Assembly (NCBI RefSeq): GCF_000157895.3
Contig: NC_022663.1
Coordinates: 2,852,001-2,916,000, forward strand
Length of the DNA stretch: 64,000 nt
Reading direction: 5' to 3'
Source: Mycobacterium kansasii ATCC 12478
GTDB taxonomy: Bacteria; Actinomycetota; Actinomycetes; Mycobacteriales; Mycobacteriaceae
The translations under genes were made by a program, and so were the position numbers. Position 1 is the stretch's first letter. The number at the start of each line of letters is the position of its first letter. Shown piece by piece: positions 7,481-16,098 of this stretch. Below the pieces are notes generated by a model. That model did no database searches and was not told the DNA's origin. It saw nothing but the letters and a program-made list of their open reading frames with translations.

Positions 7481-9322
7481 ATGAACGCCACAACCGACGA
7501 GTCCTTCGAGGCCTTGTTGCGCTATATGCGGGATTCCCGCGGCTTCGACTTCACCGGGTACAAGCGCACCTCGCTGATGCGCCGGGTCCGGCACCGGATG
7601 GATCAGGCCGGCTACTCCGGCTTCGACGACTACCTGGACGTCCTGCAGGCCAGTTCCGACGAATTCGCCGCCCTGTTCAACACCATCCTGATCAACGTGA
7701 CCGCCTTCTTCCGCGACCAGGAGTCCTGGGATTTCGTCAGGGCCGACGTGATTCCGCGGATGCTGGCCGAGCGCGGTCCCGATGACCCGGTCCGGGTGTG
7801 GAGCGCCGGATGCGCGTCCGGCCCGGAGGCCTACACCCTGGCCATGTTGTTGGCCGAGGCGCTGGGCGCCGACGGGTTCCGGCAACGGGTCAAGATCTAC
7901 GCCACCGACATCGACGAAGATGCGCTCGCCGAGGCACGCATGGCCGCCTACGACGCCAAGGCGGTCGAGCCGGTGCCGCCGGATCTGTTGGCCCGCTACT
8001 TCGAACAGGTCAGCGGCCGCTACGTGTTTCGCAAGGATCTGCGTCGCGCCGTCATCTTCGGCCGCAACGACCTGGTCAAGGACGCCCCGATCTCCCGCGT
8101 CGACCTGCTGGTCTGCCGCAACACGCTGATGTACCTCAACGCCGAAACCCAGCGAAACGTGCTGAGCCGCTTGCATTTCGCGCTGGCACCGCAGGGCACC
8201 CTGTTCCTCGGGCACGCCGAGATGCTGCTCAGCCACGGTGATCGCTTCACCCCGCTGAACCTCAAGAACCGGATCTTCCGCAAGGCCGCCGGGCCGCACG
8301 ACAGCGTCGACCGCTACGGCCCGGCGGCGGCGCTGTACGACCGCCAGGGCGACTCGCCGGGCCTGACGACGTTGCGGGACTTGGCGTTTCGCGCCGGGCC
8401 GGTGGCCCAGATCGTGGTCACCGGGGAGGACACCGTTGCCATGATCAACCAGCAGGCCGAGACGGTTTTCGGCCTGTCGGCCCGCGACATCGGGCGGCTG
8501 CTGCGCGATCTGGAAGTGTCCTACCGGCCCGTCGAGCTGCGCGCCTACCTCGAGCAGGCCAAGGTGGAGCGCCGTCCGGCGCGGATTCAGGACGTCAAAT
8601 GGCAGCGGCCGGGCGCCGACACGGTGTGGTTCGAGATCCACGTCAACCCGCTCATCGACAGCCGGAACGGCCTGCTCGGGGTCTCGATCGTGTTCTTCGA
8701 CGTCACCGCGACCCGCGCGCTGCTCGACAAGGTCGTCGCGACCAACCGGCAGCTGGAGACGGCGTATGAGGAGCTGCAGTCGACCAACGAGGAGCTGGAG
8801 ACCACCAACGAGGAACTGCAGTCGACGGTGGAAGAGCTCGAGACCACCAACGAAGAACTGCAGTCCACCAATGAAGAACTCGAAACCATGAACGAGGAGC
8901 TGCAGTGCACCAACGACGAGCTGCACACCATCAACGACGCCCTGCGGGAACGCACTCTCGAGCTGGACGACGTGACGAATCTACTGCACTCGCTGATCAA
9001 CTCGGTCCGGCTGGGCATGGTGGTGGTGGACCGGGAGATGCGGGTGGTGGTGTGGAACCGCGGCAGCGAAGACCTGTGGGGATTTCGCGCCGACGAGGTG
9101 ACGGGCTCAGCGTTGACCTCGCTGGATATCGGGCTGCCGATGGAGAACCTGCGGCCGTTGATCGGCAACGCGTTCGTGGACCCCGACAGTTTCGGTGAGA
9201 CGGTGCTCGATGCGGTCAACCGGCGCGGCCGCCCGGCCCAGGTGCGAGTCACCTGCACATCCTTCCGGTCGGCCGGAGACCTCGTCGGCGGGGCGCTGTT
9301 GCTGATGGAGGTCGTCGGCTGA
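7481..9322 (+). CDS. cheR: CheR-type methyltransferase with coiled coil and PAS domains
   Basis: Residues 1-270 are a CheR SAM-dependent glutamate methyltransferase: an N-terminal helical domain, then VRVWSAGCASGPEAYTLAML for SAM binding, IYATDIDEDAL, and DLLVCRNTLMYLN. A PAS-like domain follows at about 300-415. Next is a long heptad coiled coil at about 425-490, built of repeated E-E-L-x-T/S-T-N units. A second PAS domain lies at about 500-610. CheR-coil-PAS proteins are usually halves of CheB-CheR-PAS hybrids; here CheB is separate. ATG 7481 is used; GTG 7460 is an in-frame alternative. The PAS domains may sense a small ligand or redox state and tune methylation. Confidence 0.87.
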   Translation: MNATTDESFEALLRYMRDSRGFDFTGYKRTSLMRRVRHRMDQAGYSGFDDYLDVLQASSDEFAALFNTILINVTAFFRDQESWDFVRADVIPRMLAERGPDDPVRVWSAGCASGPEAYTLAMLLAEALGADGFRQRVKIYATDIDEDALAEARMAAYDAKAVEPVPPDLLARYFEQVSGRYVFRKDLRRAVIFGRNDLVKDAPISRVDLLVCRNTLMYLNAETQRNVLSRLHFALAPQGTLFLGHAEMLLSHGDRFTPLNLKNRIFRKAAGPHDSVDRYGPAAALYDRQGDSPGLTTLRDLAFRAGPVAQIVVTGEDTVAMINQQAETVFGLSARDIGRLLRDLEVSYRPVELRAYLEQAKVERRPARIQDVKWQRPGADTVWFEIHVNPLIDSRNGLLGVSIVFFDVTATRALLDKVVATNRQLETAYEELQSTNEELETTNEELQSTVEELETTNEELQSTNEELETMNEELQCTNDELHTINDALRERTLELDDVTNLLHSLINSVRLGMVVVDREMRVVVWNRGSEDLWGFRADEVTGSALTSLDIGLPMENLRPLIGNAFVDPDSFGETVLDAVNRRGRPAQVRVTCTSFRSAGDLVGGALLLMEVVG

Positions 9323-9370
9323 CCGCCGCGCCGCGCGGTCAGGCCGGAATGCGAAAAGAACCTCGGCGGC

Positions 9371-9395
9371 GGTTTCACCCCCGGCATAGCGGGTA
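9371..9395 (+). promoter_or_regulatory. SigF-type promoter, near-perfect
   Basis: GGTTT at 9371-9375, a 15-bp spacer and GGGTA at 9391-9395 match the mycobacterial SigF consensus exactly. The downstream gene starts at 9463, so a leader of about 60 nt is expected. This ties the GT4 gene to the general stress/stationary-phase regulon. Confidence 0.62.
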
Positions 9396-9462
9396 GTCTC
9401 CGCGCGTCGCGGAGCGCCCCAAGAAACGCGGGAAGGGAGTCGCGAGGTTCGGAGGATGCCGA

Positions 9463-10680
9463 ATGAAGATCGCGATCGTCTGCGGTGACGACGTCGTCGC
9501 TGAACAATGCGGCCCCGAGGGGGCCGTCGGCGACGACTGCGGGCAGCTGTGCGCCGCGTTGGCGACGCACGGGCACGATGTCACCGCCTTCGTACGCCGC
9601 CGGGCCACCATCCCGGAAACCACGACCTCAGATACCGCGACCGAGCACGGCTACCGGACCGTTGCGGTAGCCGCCGGCCCGGTCGCGGCGATTCCCCCGG
9701 CACAGGTGTTGCCCTATCTGGGCGACTGGGCCGCCGAACTGGCCGCTGTGTGGTCGTCGGATCCGCCCGACGTCGTTCATGCCCTCGGATGGCTGGGGGG
9801 CCTGGCCGCCCAGCTGGCGGCGAAACGTCAAGGCCTGCCAACGGTGCAGAGCTTCTATGGCCTGACCACCCTGACGCAGCCGGACCGAGCCGGTCGCCAT
9901 CCCGATGGCTCCGAACGCGCCCGGCTCGAACCGCTGTTGGCCCGCAACGCGACCTGGGTCACCGCGGGCAGTAGCGACGACGTCAGCGCGCTGGCCAGGC
10001 TGCGCCGCAGCCGTGCGCGGTTGTCGGTCTTGTCGGCCGGGGTCGACGTCGACCGCTTCACTCCCGTGGGTCCCGCACTCGCCCGTACCGACTTGCATCG
10101 CATTGTCTGCGTCGCACCAGATCCCTCGCCGGACAGCGGCTTCGACACCACGATCTGCGCCCTGCCCAAGATTCCCGCGGCGGAACTCGTCATCGCCGAA
10201 AGCGCCCCGGCCGGCTCCCGCCACCGTCAAGCTCGGCGCGCCCTCGAAAACCTCGCCGCCGAGCTGCGGGTGAGTAACCGGGTCCGCGTCGCCGGCCCGG
10301 TCGCGGCCGGCGAACTGCCGGCCCTGCTGCGATCGGCGGACGTGGTCGCGTGCACGCCGCGGCAGGCGCCGCGGGCCGCCGCCGCGTTGCAGGCCATGGC
10401 CAGCGGCGTCGCCGTGGTGGCGGTCTCCACCGGCGCCCTGGCCGACACCGTGGTGCACTCGGTCACCGGATTACTGGTACCGCCCGACAACCCCAGAGAA
10501 TTGGCAATCGCATTGAAAATCCTTCAAGAACAAAGCTTTCAGTGTGCGGGCATGGGAGCCGCGGGGCGGTTGCGTGCAGAGTCGCGGTTCACCTGGGAGC
10601 GCATCGCGTTCGACGCGCTGAACATCTATCGCCAGGTGAGCTCGCTGGACGAGCGGCAACCCGTGGCAAACGCCCGATAG
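9463..10680 (+). CDS. Glycosyltransferase family 4
   Basis: The 405-residue protein has the GT-B fold layout of group 1 glycosyltransferases. The N-terminal domain has KIAIVCGDD, then CGQLCAALATHGHDVTAFVR and DVVHALGWLGGLAAQLAA. A linker VLSAGVDVDRFTPVG is the family's strongly conserved acceptor/donor hinge. The C-terminal domain has RVRVAGPVAAGELPALLRSADVV and AALQAMASGVAVVAVSTGALADTV, in place of the usual EX7E with its first Glu replaced. It resembles mannosyl- or glucosyltransferases of the trehalose/glycogen type, but the sugar is not decidable. A SigF-like promoter lies 68 bp upstream of the ATG. Confidence 0.85.
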   Translation: MKIAIVCGDDVVAEQCGPEGAVGDDCGQLCAALATHGHDVTAFVRRRATIPETTTSDTATEHGYRTVAVAAGPVAAIPPAQVLPYLGDWAAELAAVWSSDPPDVVHALGWLGGLAAQLAAKRQGLPTVQSFYGLTTLTQPDRAGRHPDGSERARLEPLLARNATWVTAGSSDDVSALARLRRSRARLSVLSAGVDVDRFTPVGPALARTDLHRIVCVAPDPSPDSGFDTTICALPKIPAAELVIAESAPAGSRHRQARRALENLAAELRVSNRVRVAGPVAAGELPALLRSADVVACTPRQAPRAAAALQAMASGVAVVAVSTGALADTVVHSVTGLLVPPDNPRELAIALKILQEQSFQCAGMGAAGRLRAESRFTWERIAFDALNIYRQVSSLDERQPVANAR

Positions 10681-10711
10681 CTACGCAAATCAACTACCAT
10701 CATTGTCAACC

Positions 10712-11764
10712 ATGACAAGTGTTACCGAGGACACACGGTGCCGTGCCCGTCCGCAGCTGCGCGACGCGACCAGCCTCGACAGCAAGGATCGCACGGAACA
10801 ACAGGACGGCCCTGCCGCGGTGCGCCACACGCACTTCCACACCGCCGACCCGGTTGCCGCCCAGAGATTCTTCACCAACGCCTATCACCCAGGCTGGCGA
10901 ATCACCGAGTTCGCCAGGGGAGCGACCGTCACCCACCGCCGGTATGCGGCTGAGCACCTCACCGTCGACGACGTGACGATCCAGGGCCGAGTCGACTGCG
11001 AAATCCGCACGAGCGACCGCTTCGTGGTGATCCAGCCGCGCTCGGGCTCGTTGATCGCGGTCGGCAACGGCTCTGCGGACACAGACACTCCGATGCTGGC
11101 CGTCGACGGATTTCCGCGCCTGTTGCGGCTGAACAGCGTCCGGTTCACCGTCGTCAGCATCGACGCCGACCTGCTCCAGCAGGTCGGCGCGGGCTCACAC
11201 ACGCCGATGCCGCAGCAGGTCGAGTTCCTCAGTTCCCGGCCGCGTACCCCGGTGGCGGCCCGCATGTGGCGGGACGCATTCGACTACGTCACCACCAGCT
11301 TCGCCTCCGCCGACACGGCACGGCACCCGCTGCTGGTCACCGCGGCCGCCCGGCTGCTGGCCGCCGCGCTACTCGAGTGCTTTCCGTCCAACGTCACCGC
11401 GGGAACGTCCTCGCCCAACGACCCATCGGTCCCCAAGGCCCTACAAACCGCGATGTCGTTCATTCATCGCCACGCCGCGATGAACATCGGGGTCAAGGAT
11501 GTGGCGGCCGTGGTCCATCTGACGCCGCGGGCGGTGCAGTACCTGTTCCGCCAGCAGCTCGACACCACTCCCACCGAGTACCTCCGCCGGATCCGGCTGC
11601 ATCGAGCCCATCAGGACCTGATCTCCGGCGACCGCTCGATCACCACGGTCAGCGAAATCGCGCAGCGCTGGGGCTTCGCCCACACCGGCCGGTTCGCCGT
11701 GCTCTATCGCCAGGCCTACGGCGAAAGTCCGCACACCGCGCTCAAACGCACCACCGGCGGGTAG
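10712..11764 (+). CDS. AraC-family transcriptional regulator
   Basis: The 350-residue protein ends in an AraC/XylS DNA-binding domain: MNIGVKDVAAVVHLTPRAVQYLFRQ (first helix-turn-helix), PTEYLRRIRLHRAHQDL, and VSEIAQRWGFAHTGRFAVLYR with the family's final GFxxxGRFxxxYRxxYGxSP signature. The N-terminal 220 residues look like a cupin-type ligand domain of the AraC-binding-like class (FRQ of TetR-independent type), with no recognisable ligand. ATG 10712 is preferred over TTG 10703. The gene stands alone between a GT4 gene and a convergent topoisomerase gene, with no obvious target beside it. Confidence 0.85.
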   Translation: MTSVTEDTRCRARPQLRDATSLDSKDRTEQQDGPAAVRHTHFHTADPVAAQRFFTNAYHPGWRITEFARGATVTHRRYAAEHLTVDDVTIQGRVDCEIRTSDRFVVIQPRSGSLIAVGNGSADTDTPMLAVDGFPRLLRLNSVRFTVVSIDADLLQQVGAGSHTPMPQQVEFLSSRPRTPVAARMWRDAFDYVTTSFASADTARHPLLVTAAARLLAAALLECFPSNVTAGTSSPNDPSVPKALQTAMSFIHRHAAMNIGVKDVAAVVHLTPRAVQYLFRQQLDTTPTEYLRRIRLHRAHQDLISGDRSITTVSEIAQRWGFAHTGRFAVLYRQAYGESPHTALKRTTGG

Positions 11765-11774
11765 CACCGCCGGA

Positions 11775-12830
11775 TCACGCCGTTCTGGCCAACGGCCGCG
11801 ACCCGGATGCGCTTTGCCCCTTGGCAATTCGTTGCACCAGCAGCCGCGTGGCCTTTTCCAGGATCTGCTGCGCGGCAGCGGGCCGGCGGGCGCGGCGCGC
11901 ACGGCGGACCGCCGCGGCAATCGTCATGCGTTGCTCGTAACCGGTGACCACCCGGGGATCGATGTAGGAGCCGCGTGCCACCGCCGCGGTGTTGCCCAGT
12001 TCCTCGGCGACTTCGCGCATCACGGCGGCCTCGACCCGCTTGGTCACGCGTTGCGACACCGGCGGGTCCGCGTCGGCGAACGCCGCGGCCGCCAGCACGG
12101 TGCCGTGCCAGGTCCGCAAGTCCTTGACGGTGTAGTCGTTGCCGACCAACTCCTTGAAGCGCGCATTGAGGTCGTCGGCACGAATGTCTGCCCATCCAGG
12201 ACCGTTGCGGCACACCAGGAGTCGCTCCGATGCCGGCTTTCGGCGGGTCAGCGAACGCACCGCGCGGGCGACTTCGGGGTCGTCGATCTCCAGGGTGCGC
12301 CGTACCCCGCTCTTGGCGGGGTAGTCGAAGGCGACCGCGTCGCGGCGCACCGTCACGTGTTCGCAGCGCAGGGTGGCGATCCCGTAGGAGTCGTTGTCGT
12401 CCGCATACTGCTCACCGCCGGCCCGGAAATACCCCAGATCCAGCAGGTGCAGCGCCAACGCCAGCACCCGGTCGCGGGTCAGGCCACGGCCGCCGAGGTC
12501 TTCCGCGATCCGGCGCCGCAACTCCGGCAGCTCTTTGGACAGCTCCAGCACGCGGTCGAACTTCTCCTCGGCACGCTCCTGCTGCCAGGCCTGGTGGTAG
12601 AGGTACTGACGACGTCCGGCCGCATCGGTGCCGACCGCCTGAATGTGCCCGTTGGGATACGGCGCTATCCACACCTTCTGCCATGCCGGCGGGATCACCA
12701 GGTCCTTGATTCGCTGCAGGGTCTGGCCGTCGGTCAGCAACTCGCCGTCCGGGCCGTAGTAGGCGAAGCCCTTACCCCGCCGTTTACGGGCGATCCCGGG
12801 CTTGCTCAGGACGCTCCGCCGCAGCCGCAT
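11775..12830 (-). CDS. DNA topoisomerase IB
   Basis: This 351-residue protein matches bacterial poxvirus-like type IB topoisomerases, which relax supercoils through a 3'-phosphotyrosyl intermediate. The N-terminal domain has GKGFAYYGPDGELLTD and LVIPPAWQKVWIAPYPNGHI. The catalytic domain has YFRAGGEQYADDNDSYGIAT with one active-site Arg, TVKDLRTWHGTVLAA with the Arg and His of the site, and ARGSYIDPRVV with the catalytic Tyr. The tail is Arg- and Ala-rich, as in other actinobacterial members. It is convergent with the AraC gene, separated by 10 bp. All catalytic residues are present. Confidence 0.92.
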   Translation of the reverse strand: MRLRRSVLSKPGIARKRRGKGFAYYGPDGELLTDGQTLQRIKDLVIPPAWQKVWIAPYPNGHIQAVGTDAAGRRQYLYHQAWQQERAEEKFDRVLELSKELPELRRRIAEDLGGRGLTRDRVLALALHLLDLGYFRAGGEQYADDNDSYGIATLRCEHVTVRRDAVAFDYPAKSGVRRTLEIDDPEVARAVRSLTRRKPASERLLVCRNGPGWADIRADDLNARFKELVGNDYTVKDLRTWHGTVLAAAAFADADPPVSQRVTKRVEAAVMREVAEELGNTAAVARGSYIDPRVVTGYEQRMTIAAAVRRARRARRPAAAQQILEKATRLLVQRIAKGQSASGSRPLARTA

Positions 12831-12917
12831 CGGCGCTCCTCTCGAATTGCCGCATAGACCTGTCGCTCAACCGGGAATTACCCGCCCGGACAGCGGCTCA
12901 CACCGAGGGTCGGCCGG

Positions 12918-13439
12918 TCAGTAGTCCGGCAGGCGCACGTCTCGGGTGCGCAACAACAGCGGAACCAGCACCCAGAAAACCGCGAACAGCGCCAAAGCGC
13001 AGGCCCCGGCGATGATGCCGGCGGTTGCCCCGGACACCGCGTCGAAGATGATGACCGTCACCCCGGTCAAGGCCAGCCCGAGCAGCACCAAGCCGGCGTA
13101 GGCGCACCGGTGCGCCGCCGACACCAGCACCACCAGGCGGTGCCGCCGGAATAGCAGCCGGTGCATACCCACCGGGGCGATCAGCAGCACCGTCGCGGCC
13201 ACCGAACATCCCACCGTGGCCAGATACACACCGTGCAGGGTCAACGTGTCGAAGCGCTGCTGGAACGGCAGCGTCAGCAGGAACCCGGTGAGCAGTTGAA
13301 CACCGGTCTGGACCACCCGCAGCTCCTGCAACAGGCTGTTCCAATTGCGGTCAAGCCGTTGGAGTTCGGTCTCTCCGCGCCTGCGCTGGTCCCAATGCGG
13401 GTCCTGTTCCGGATGCTTGACATCCATGCCGGTGATCAT
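12918..13439 (-). CDS. DUF6328-like four-helix membrane protein
   Basis: This 173-residue protein starts with a charged segment (QRRRGETELQRLDRNWNSLL), continues with VVQTGVQLLTGFLLTLPF, then has about four hydrophobic segments: LATVGCSVAATVLLIAPVGM, AYAGLVLLGLALTGVTVI, AGIIAGACALALFAVFWVLV and a weaker one at residues 45-60. This pattern matches small actinobacterial membrane proteins annotated DUF6328. The function is not known. ATG 13439 is used; ATG 13427 is 4 codons later. It reads away from the secreted protein gene upstream. Confidence 0.7.
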   Translation of the reverse strand: MITGMDVKHPEQDPHWDQRRRGETELQRLDRNWNSLLQELRVVQTGVQLLTGFLLTLPFQQRFDTLTLHGVYLATVGCSVAATVLLIAPVGMHRLLFRRHRLVVLVSAAHRCAYAGLVLLGLALTGVTVIIFDAVSGATAGIIAGACALALFAVFWVLVPLLLRTRDVRLPDY

Positions 13440-13497
13440 CGCATTCGACGAGACCCGGACGGCGGGTTTTTTCCACCGGCTTGCCCCGTCGAAGCCG

Positions 13498-13529
13498 AAC
13501 GACCCGCCGCGTCGTCGGGGCGGGTCGTT
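13498..13529 (-). terminator. GC-rich stem-loop, probable terminator
   Basis: AACGACCCGCC at 13498-13508 and its perfect complement at 13519-13529 form an 11-bp stem with a 10-nt loop. It sits 24 bp beyond the stop of the haem-binding-like gene (13553) on the same strand. There is no T-run after it, which is common for mycobacterial terminators. Confidence 0.6.
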
Positions 13530-13552
13530 ACGGGCTTTTGGGGCCGGCTGGG

Positions 13553-13951
13553 TCAGCCCGCCATGAACTCGTGGTAGGCCGACTCCAGATGCGGCGGCAG
13601 GGCCGTCACATTGCACTGGCGCTCGGTGTCACCGATCGGCGCCAGAATCCCGCGCAGGTCGTAGTACTCGTTGGGGTGCGCGGTGAAATAGTTGCGAATG
13701 TTGCTGGCCGCCTCCCCGCGCGGCTGCCCGTAGGCGGCCATGACCACCTGGTTGGCACCCGGATGCGTGGCGAGGTACTGCTGCGCCGAACCGGTCACCG
13801 ACGAAACGGTGGCGTGGACGCCTTCCGGACTGCAATCGGGTGCGGCCGCAGCCGCCGGCGCACCGGCGATACCGATGGCCAGTCCCCCGAGCAGGCAGCC
13901 GGCGCTGAGGCCGGCAACGCGCCGACGCGCGACGATACTGTTGAATTTCAT
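13553..13951 (-). CDS. Secreted haem-binding (haemophore-like) protein
   Basis: This 132-residue protein begins MKFNSIVARRRVAGLSAGCL, a basic start, then a hydrophobic stretch and an AGAPAAAAAPDC segment that looks like a signal-peptidase site. The mature part is about 95 residues with two Cys residues (PDCSPEGVHAT and ERQCNVTAL) likely to form a disulfide. Its ATVSSVTGSAQQYLATHPGA and ASNIRNYFTAHPNEYYDLRGI resemble the mycobacterial haemophore family that includes Rv0203. It probably binds haem outside the cell. GGAAC before the ATG at 13951 is a plausible ribosome site. Confidence 0.75.
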   Translation of the reverse strand: MKFNSIVARRRVAGLSAGCLLGGLAIGIAGAPAAAAAPDCSPEGVHATVSSVTGSAQQYLATHPGANQVVMAAYGQPRGEAASNIRNYFTAHPNEYYDLRGILAPIGDTERQCNVTALPPHLESAYHEFMAG

Positions 13952-14209
13952 GACGTGTTCCTTCGCATGAGCAAACTGATCATGGAGGCTCCCGAATCCC
14001 CGAAAGCCAAAGTAGCGGAAGGAAAAGCGGTCGCCGGGCGGCGTTCGCTCAGGACGAACGCGCAACGGCGGCGCGAGCCGTCACGGCCGTGACAGCAGCG
14101 CACTGGTGTGGCCCGTGGTGTTAAGGAACGGCCAAATTCTCAGAAGGGAAGGCGAGTTCTTAGGCGATCATTATCGGCGTTATCGCGATCGTGACGAAAA
14201 CGTGATGTG

Positions 14210-14578
14210 TCAGCGGTTCAGTTTGCCGTCCCGCACACCGGTCAATGCCTCGTCCAGCGTCGGGTACAGCGCGAAGGTTTTGTCCAGACCGGTCAGGTGA
14301 ATCGGCCGTCGGGTCGCCGGGCCGCGTGCGACCACCCCGAACTGGGCCGCGCTCCCGAGTTTTTCGTAGGTCGCCGCGAGGATCTTGAGTCCCACCGAGC
14401 CGAGGAACTCGACCCCGGACAGATCGATGATCAGCGCCGAGGGATTGTCCGCGACCACGCCACCGATGGCCTCTTCGAGTGCTGGAGCGGTGACCAGGTC
14501 GATTTCGCCACCGATACTGAGCACGGCGACACCGTCGTGGTCGGTGACCTCGGCGGTGATCGAATCAGGAGTTGACAA
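14210..14578 (-). CDS. STAS-domain anti-sigma factor antagonist
   Basis: The 122-residue protein is a single STAS domain: VAVLSIGGEIDLVTAPALEEAI, SALIIDLSGVEFLGSVGLKIL and a C-terminal helix pair. The Ser in FLGSVGL is the residue phosphorylated by RsbW-type kinases in the family; Gly replaces the usual Asp before it. TTG 14578 is chosen because an AAAGGA ribosome site lies 6 nt upstream, while TTG 14596 has none. It reads away from the RsbR-S-T-X-U-like operon and probably frees a sigma factor, perhaps SigF, when unphosphorylated. Confidence 0.85.
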   Translation of the reverse strand: MSTPDSITAEVTDHDGVAVLSIGGEIDLVTAPALEEAIGGVVADNPSALIIDLSGVEFLGSVGLKILAATYEKLGSAAQFGVVARGPATRRPIHLTGLDKTFALYPTLDEALTGVRDGKLNR

Positions 14579-14739
14579 TGGCGGTCCTTTGTCCAAAGCC
14601 GTGGGGGTACTGCAAGCCTAACCCGCAGCCCGAACTGCGAGAAGAAGAAGACCTTGACGCGTCAGGCGGTGCGCCCCAGGCTAGTCTCGCCATATGAGCA
14701 GCGCCCCTCGGGGCGCGACACGGCACTTGGGGAGGCCAG

Positions 14740-15678
14740 ATGTCAGACTTGCCGATGGAGCTCACCACCACTTCGAACACTGCGAACACTGCGAACACTT
14801 CGAACACTTCGAACACCAACGCCATCCCGCAGACCCTCGGCGTCTCCAGCGACGGTTTGCTGCCACAGCTGGTCCAGCACCTGCGACAGAACCGGACCGG
14901 GTTACGCGAGGAGTGGGCGCGCCGGATCACCGAGGCAGAGCTGCTCACGGCGATGACGCCGGAGGAGATCTTCTCCGAGGCAACCGCCGTCTACGACAAC
15001 TACGTCGAGGTGCTCGAGACGGGCAGCGTCGAGGCGCTGCAGGACTACGCTCGCGACCTTTCGGAACGCATCATTCCCCGGGGCGTGGAGACCGACGAGG
15101 TCGTCGGCATCGTGCTGTTGCTGCGCGACGTGCTCGCGCGGTCGCTGTTCGAGAAATACCAAACCGACTTCGAGATGCTCAACCAAGTGCTCGACGCCTA
15201 CGAACCGGCGGCCAACCGGATCGCCAACACCGTGGCGGTCAGCTTCGTGCAGGAGCGCGAGCGCATCATCCGCCAGCAGCAGGAGGCCATCCGCGAGCTG
15301 TCGACGCCGGTTCTGCAGGTGCGCGAGCAGCTGCTGATCCTGCCGATCATCGGTGTGCTGGACAGCCAGCGCGCCCGCCAGGTCACCGAGCAACTGCTGC
15401 GCGCCATCCGGGCCAACCGGGCCAAGGTCGTGGTCATCGACATCACCGGGGTGCCCACCATCGACTCGACGGTGGCCAACCACCTGGTGCAAACGGTGGA
15501 CGCCTCCGGGTTGATGGGCGCGAGTGTGATCATCACCGGCCTGTCCTCCGAAATCGCTTTGACGCTGGTCACTATCGGGCTGGACCTGTCGAAGATGAAC
15601 GCCGTCGGCGACCTGCAGGGCGGCATCGAGGAAGCCGAGCGGTTGCTGGGCTACGAAGTCACCCGCACCGGCGACTAG
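14740..15678 (+). CDS. RsbR-like stressosome sensor (RsbRD N-domain plus STAS)
   Basis: The 312-residue protein has an Asn/Thr repeat tail (residues 9-26). A helical N-terminal domain of the RsbRD type follows at about 38-185 (LVQHLRQNRTGLREEWARRI, ERIIPRGVETDEVVGIVLLL). The C-terminal STAS domain at about 195-305 has REQLLILPIIGVLDSQRARQ and VVIDITGVPTIDSTVANHL. The Ser-Thr pair there is where RsbT phosphorylates RsbR in Bacillus. It is the first gene of the module; the next gene starts 30 bp downstream. In Bacillus, RsbR and RsbS form a large complex that holds RsbT until stress. ATG 14740 is used. Confidence 0.87.
   Translation: MSDLPMELTTTSNTANTANTSNTSNTNAIPQTLGVSSDGLLPQLVQHLRQNRTGLREEWARRITEAELLTAMTPEEIFSEATAVYDNYVEVLETGSVEALQDYARDLSERIIPRGVETDEVVGIVLLLRDVLARSLFEKYQTDFEMLNQVLDAYEPAANRIANTVAVSFVQERERIIRQQQEAIRELSTPVLQVREQLLILPIIGVLDSQRARQVTEQLLRAIRANRAKVVVIDITGVPTIDSTVANHLVQTVDASGLMGASVIITGLSSEIALTLVTIGLDLSKMNAVGDLQGGIEEAERLLGYEVTRTGD
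14770..14814 (+). repeat. 9-bp tandem repeat inside the rsbR-like gene
   Basis: Five 9-bp units alternate between ACTTCGAAC and ACTGCGAAC. They encode the Thr/Ala-Ser-Asn repeats near the N-terminus, before the sensor domain. Copy number changes would keep the frame. Confidence 0.9.
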
Positions 15679-15708
15679 ACCGGGTAGGCACTCATCAAAA
15701 GGCAGCCC

Positions 15709-16098
15709 GTGCCAGTACCGATTCTCAAACTGGGACCGATTCTCATTGCGACGGTGCGCTCCGCGCTCACCGACTCCGAAACCGAACTCTTCCGCCAGCG
15801 GCTGATGGACCGCGTCACCGAATTCCGCGCCCAGGGCATCATCGTCGACGTCACCGCCGTCGAGGTTTTGGATTCGTTTGCTGCGCGGTCCCTGCAGACG
15901 ATCGCCCGGATGATCCGGCTGCGGGGCGCGGAGACGGTGATCGTCGGCCTGCGGCCGGAGGTGGCCTTCGCGATGGTGCAGCTGGGGCTGGCCTTCGACG
16001 ATATGCACACCGCACTGGACCTGGAAGAGGGCTTGGCGCTGCTGAACCGCACGCTGGGCCTGGAAAAGCCGATGATCGGGCCCGACGGTGCGGGATGA
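15709..16098 (+). CDS. rsbS: RsbS-like STAS protein
   Basis: This 129-residue single STAS protein opens VPILKLGPILIATVRSALTD and has GIIVDVTAVEVLDSFAARSL, the RsbS signature in which the Ser is the RsbT phosphorylation site. RsbS is the core subunit of the stressosome. The GTG at 15709 follows the RsbR-like stop by 30 bp, and its 3' end overlaps the kinase gene by 11 bp, so RsbS and RsbT are likely translationally coupled. Confidence 0.9.
   Translation: MPVPILKLGPILIATVRSALTDSETELFRQRLMDRVTEFRAQGIIVDVTAVEVLDSFAARSLQTIARMIRLRGAETVIVGLRPEVAFAMVQLGLAFDDMHTALDLEEGLALLNRTLGLEKPMIGPDGAG

Noticed and set aside
8755..8945. Tandem repeat or CRISPR in the cheR gene
   Set aside because: The repeats are degenerate at DNA level and encode a heptad coiled coil; no spacers are present.
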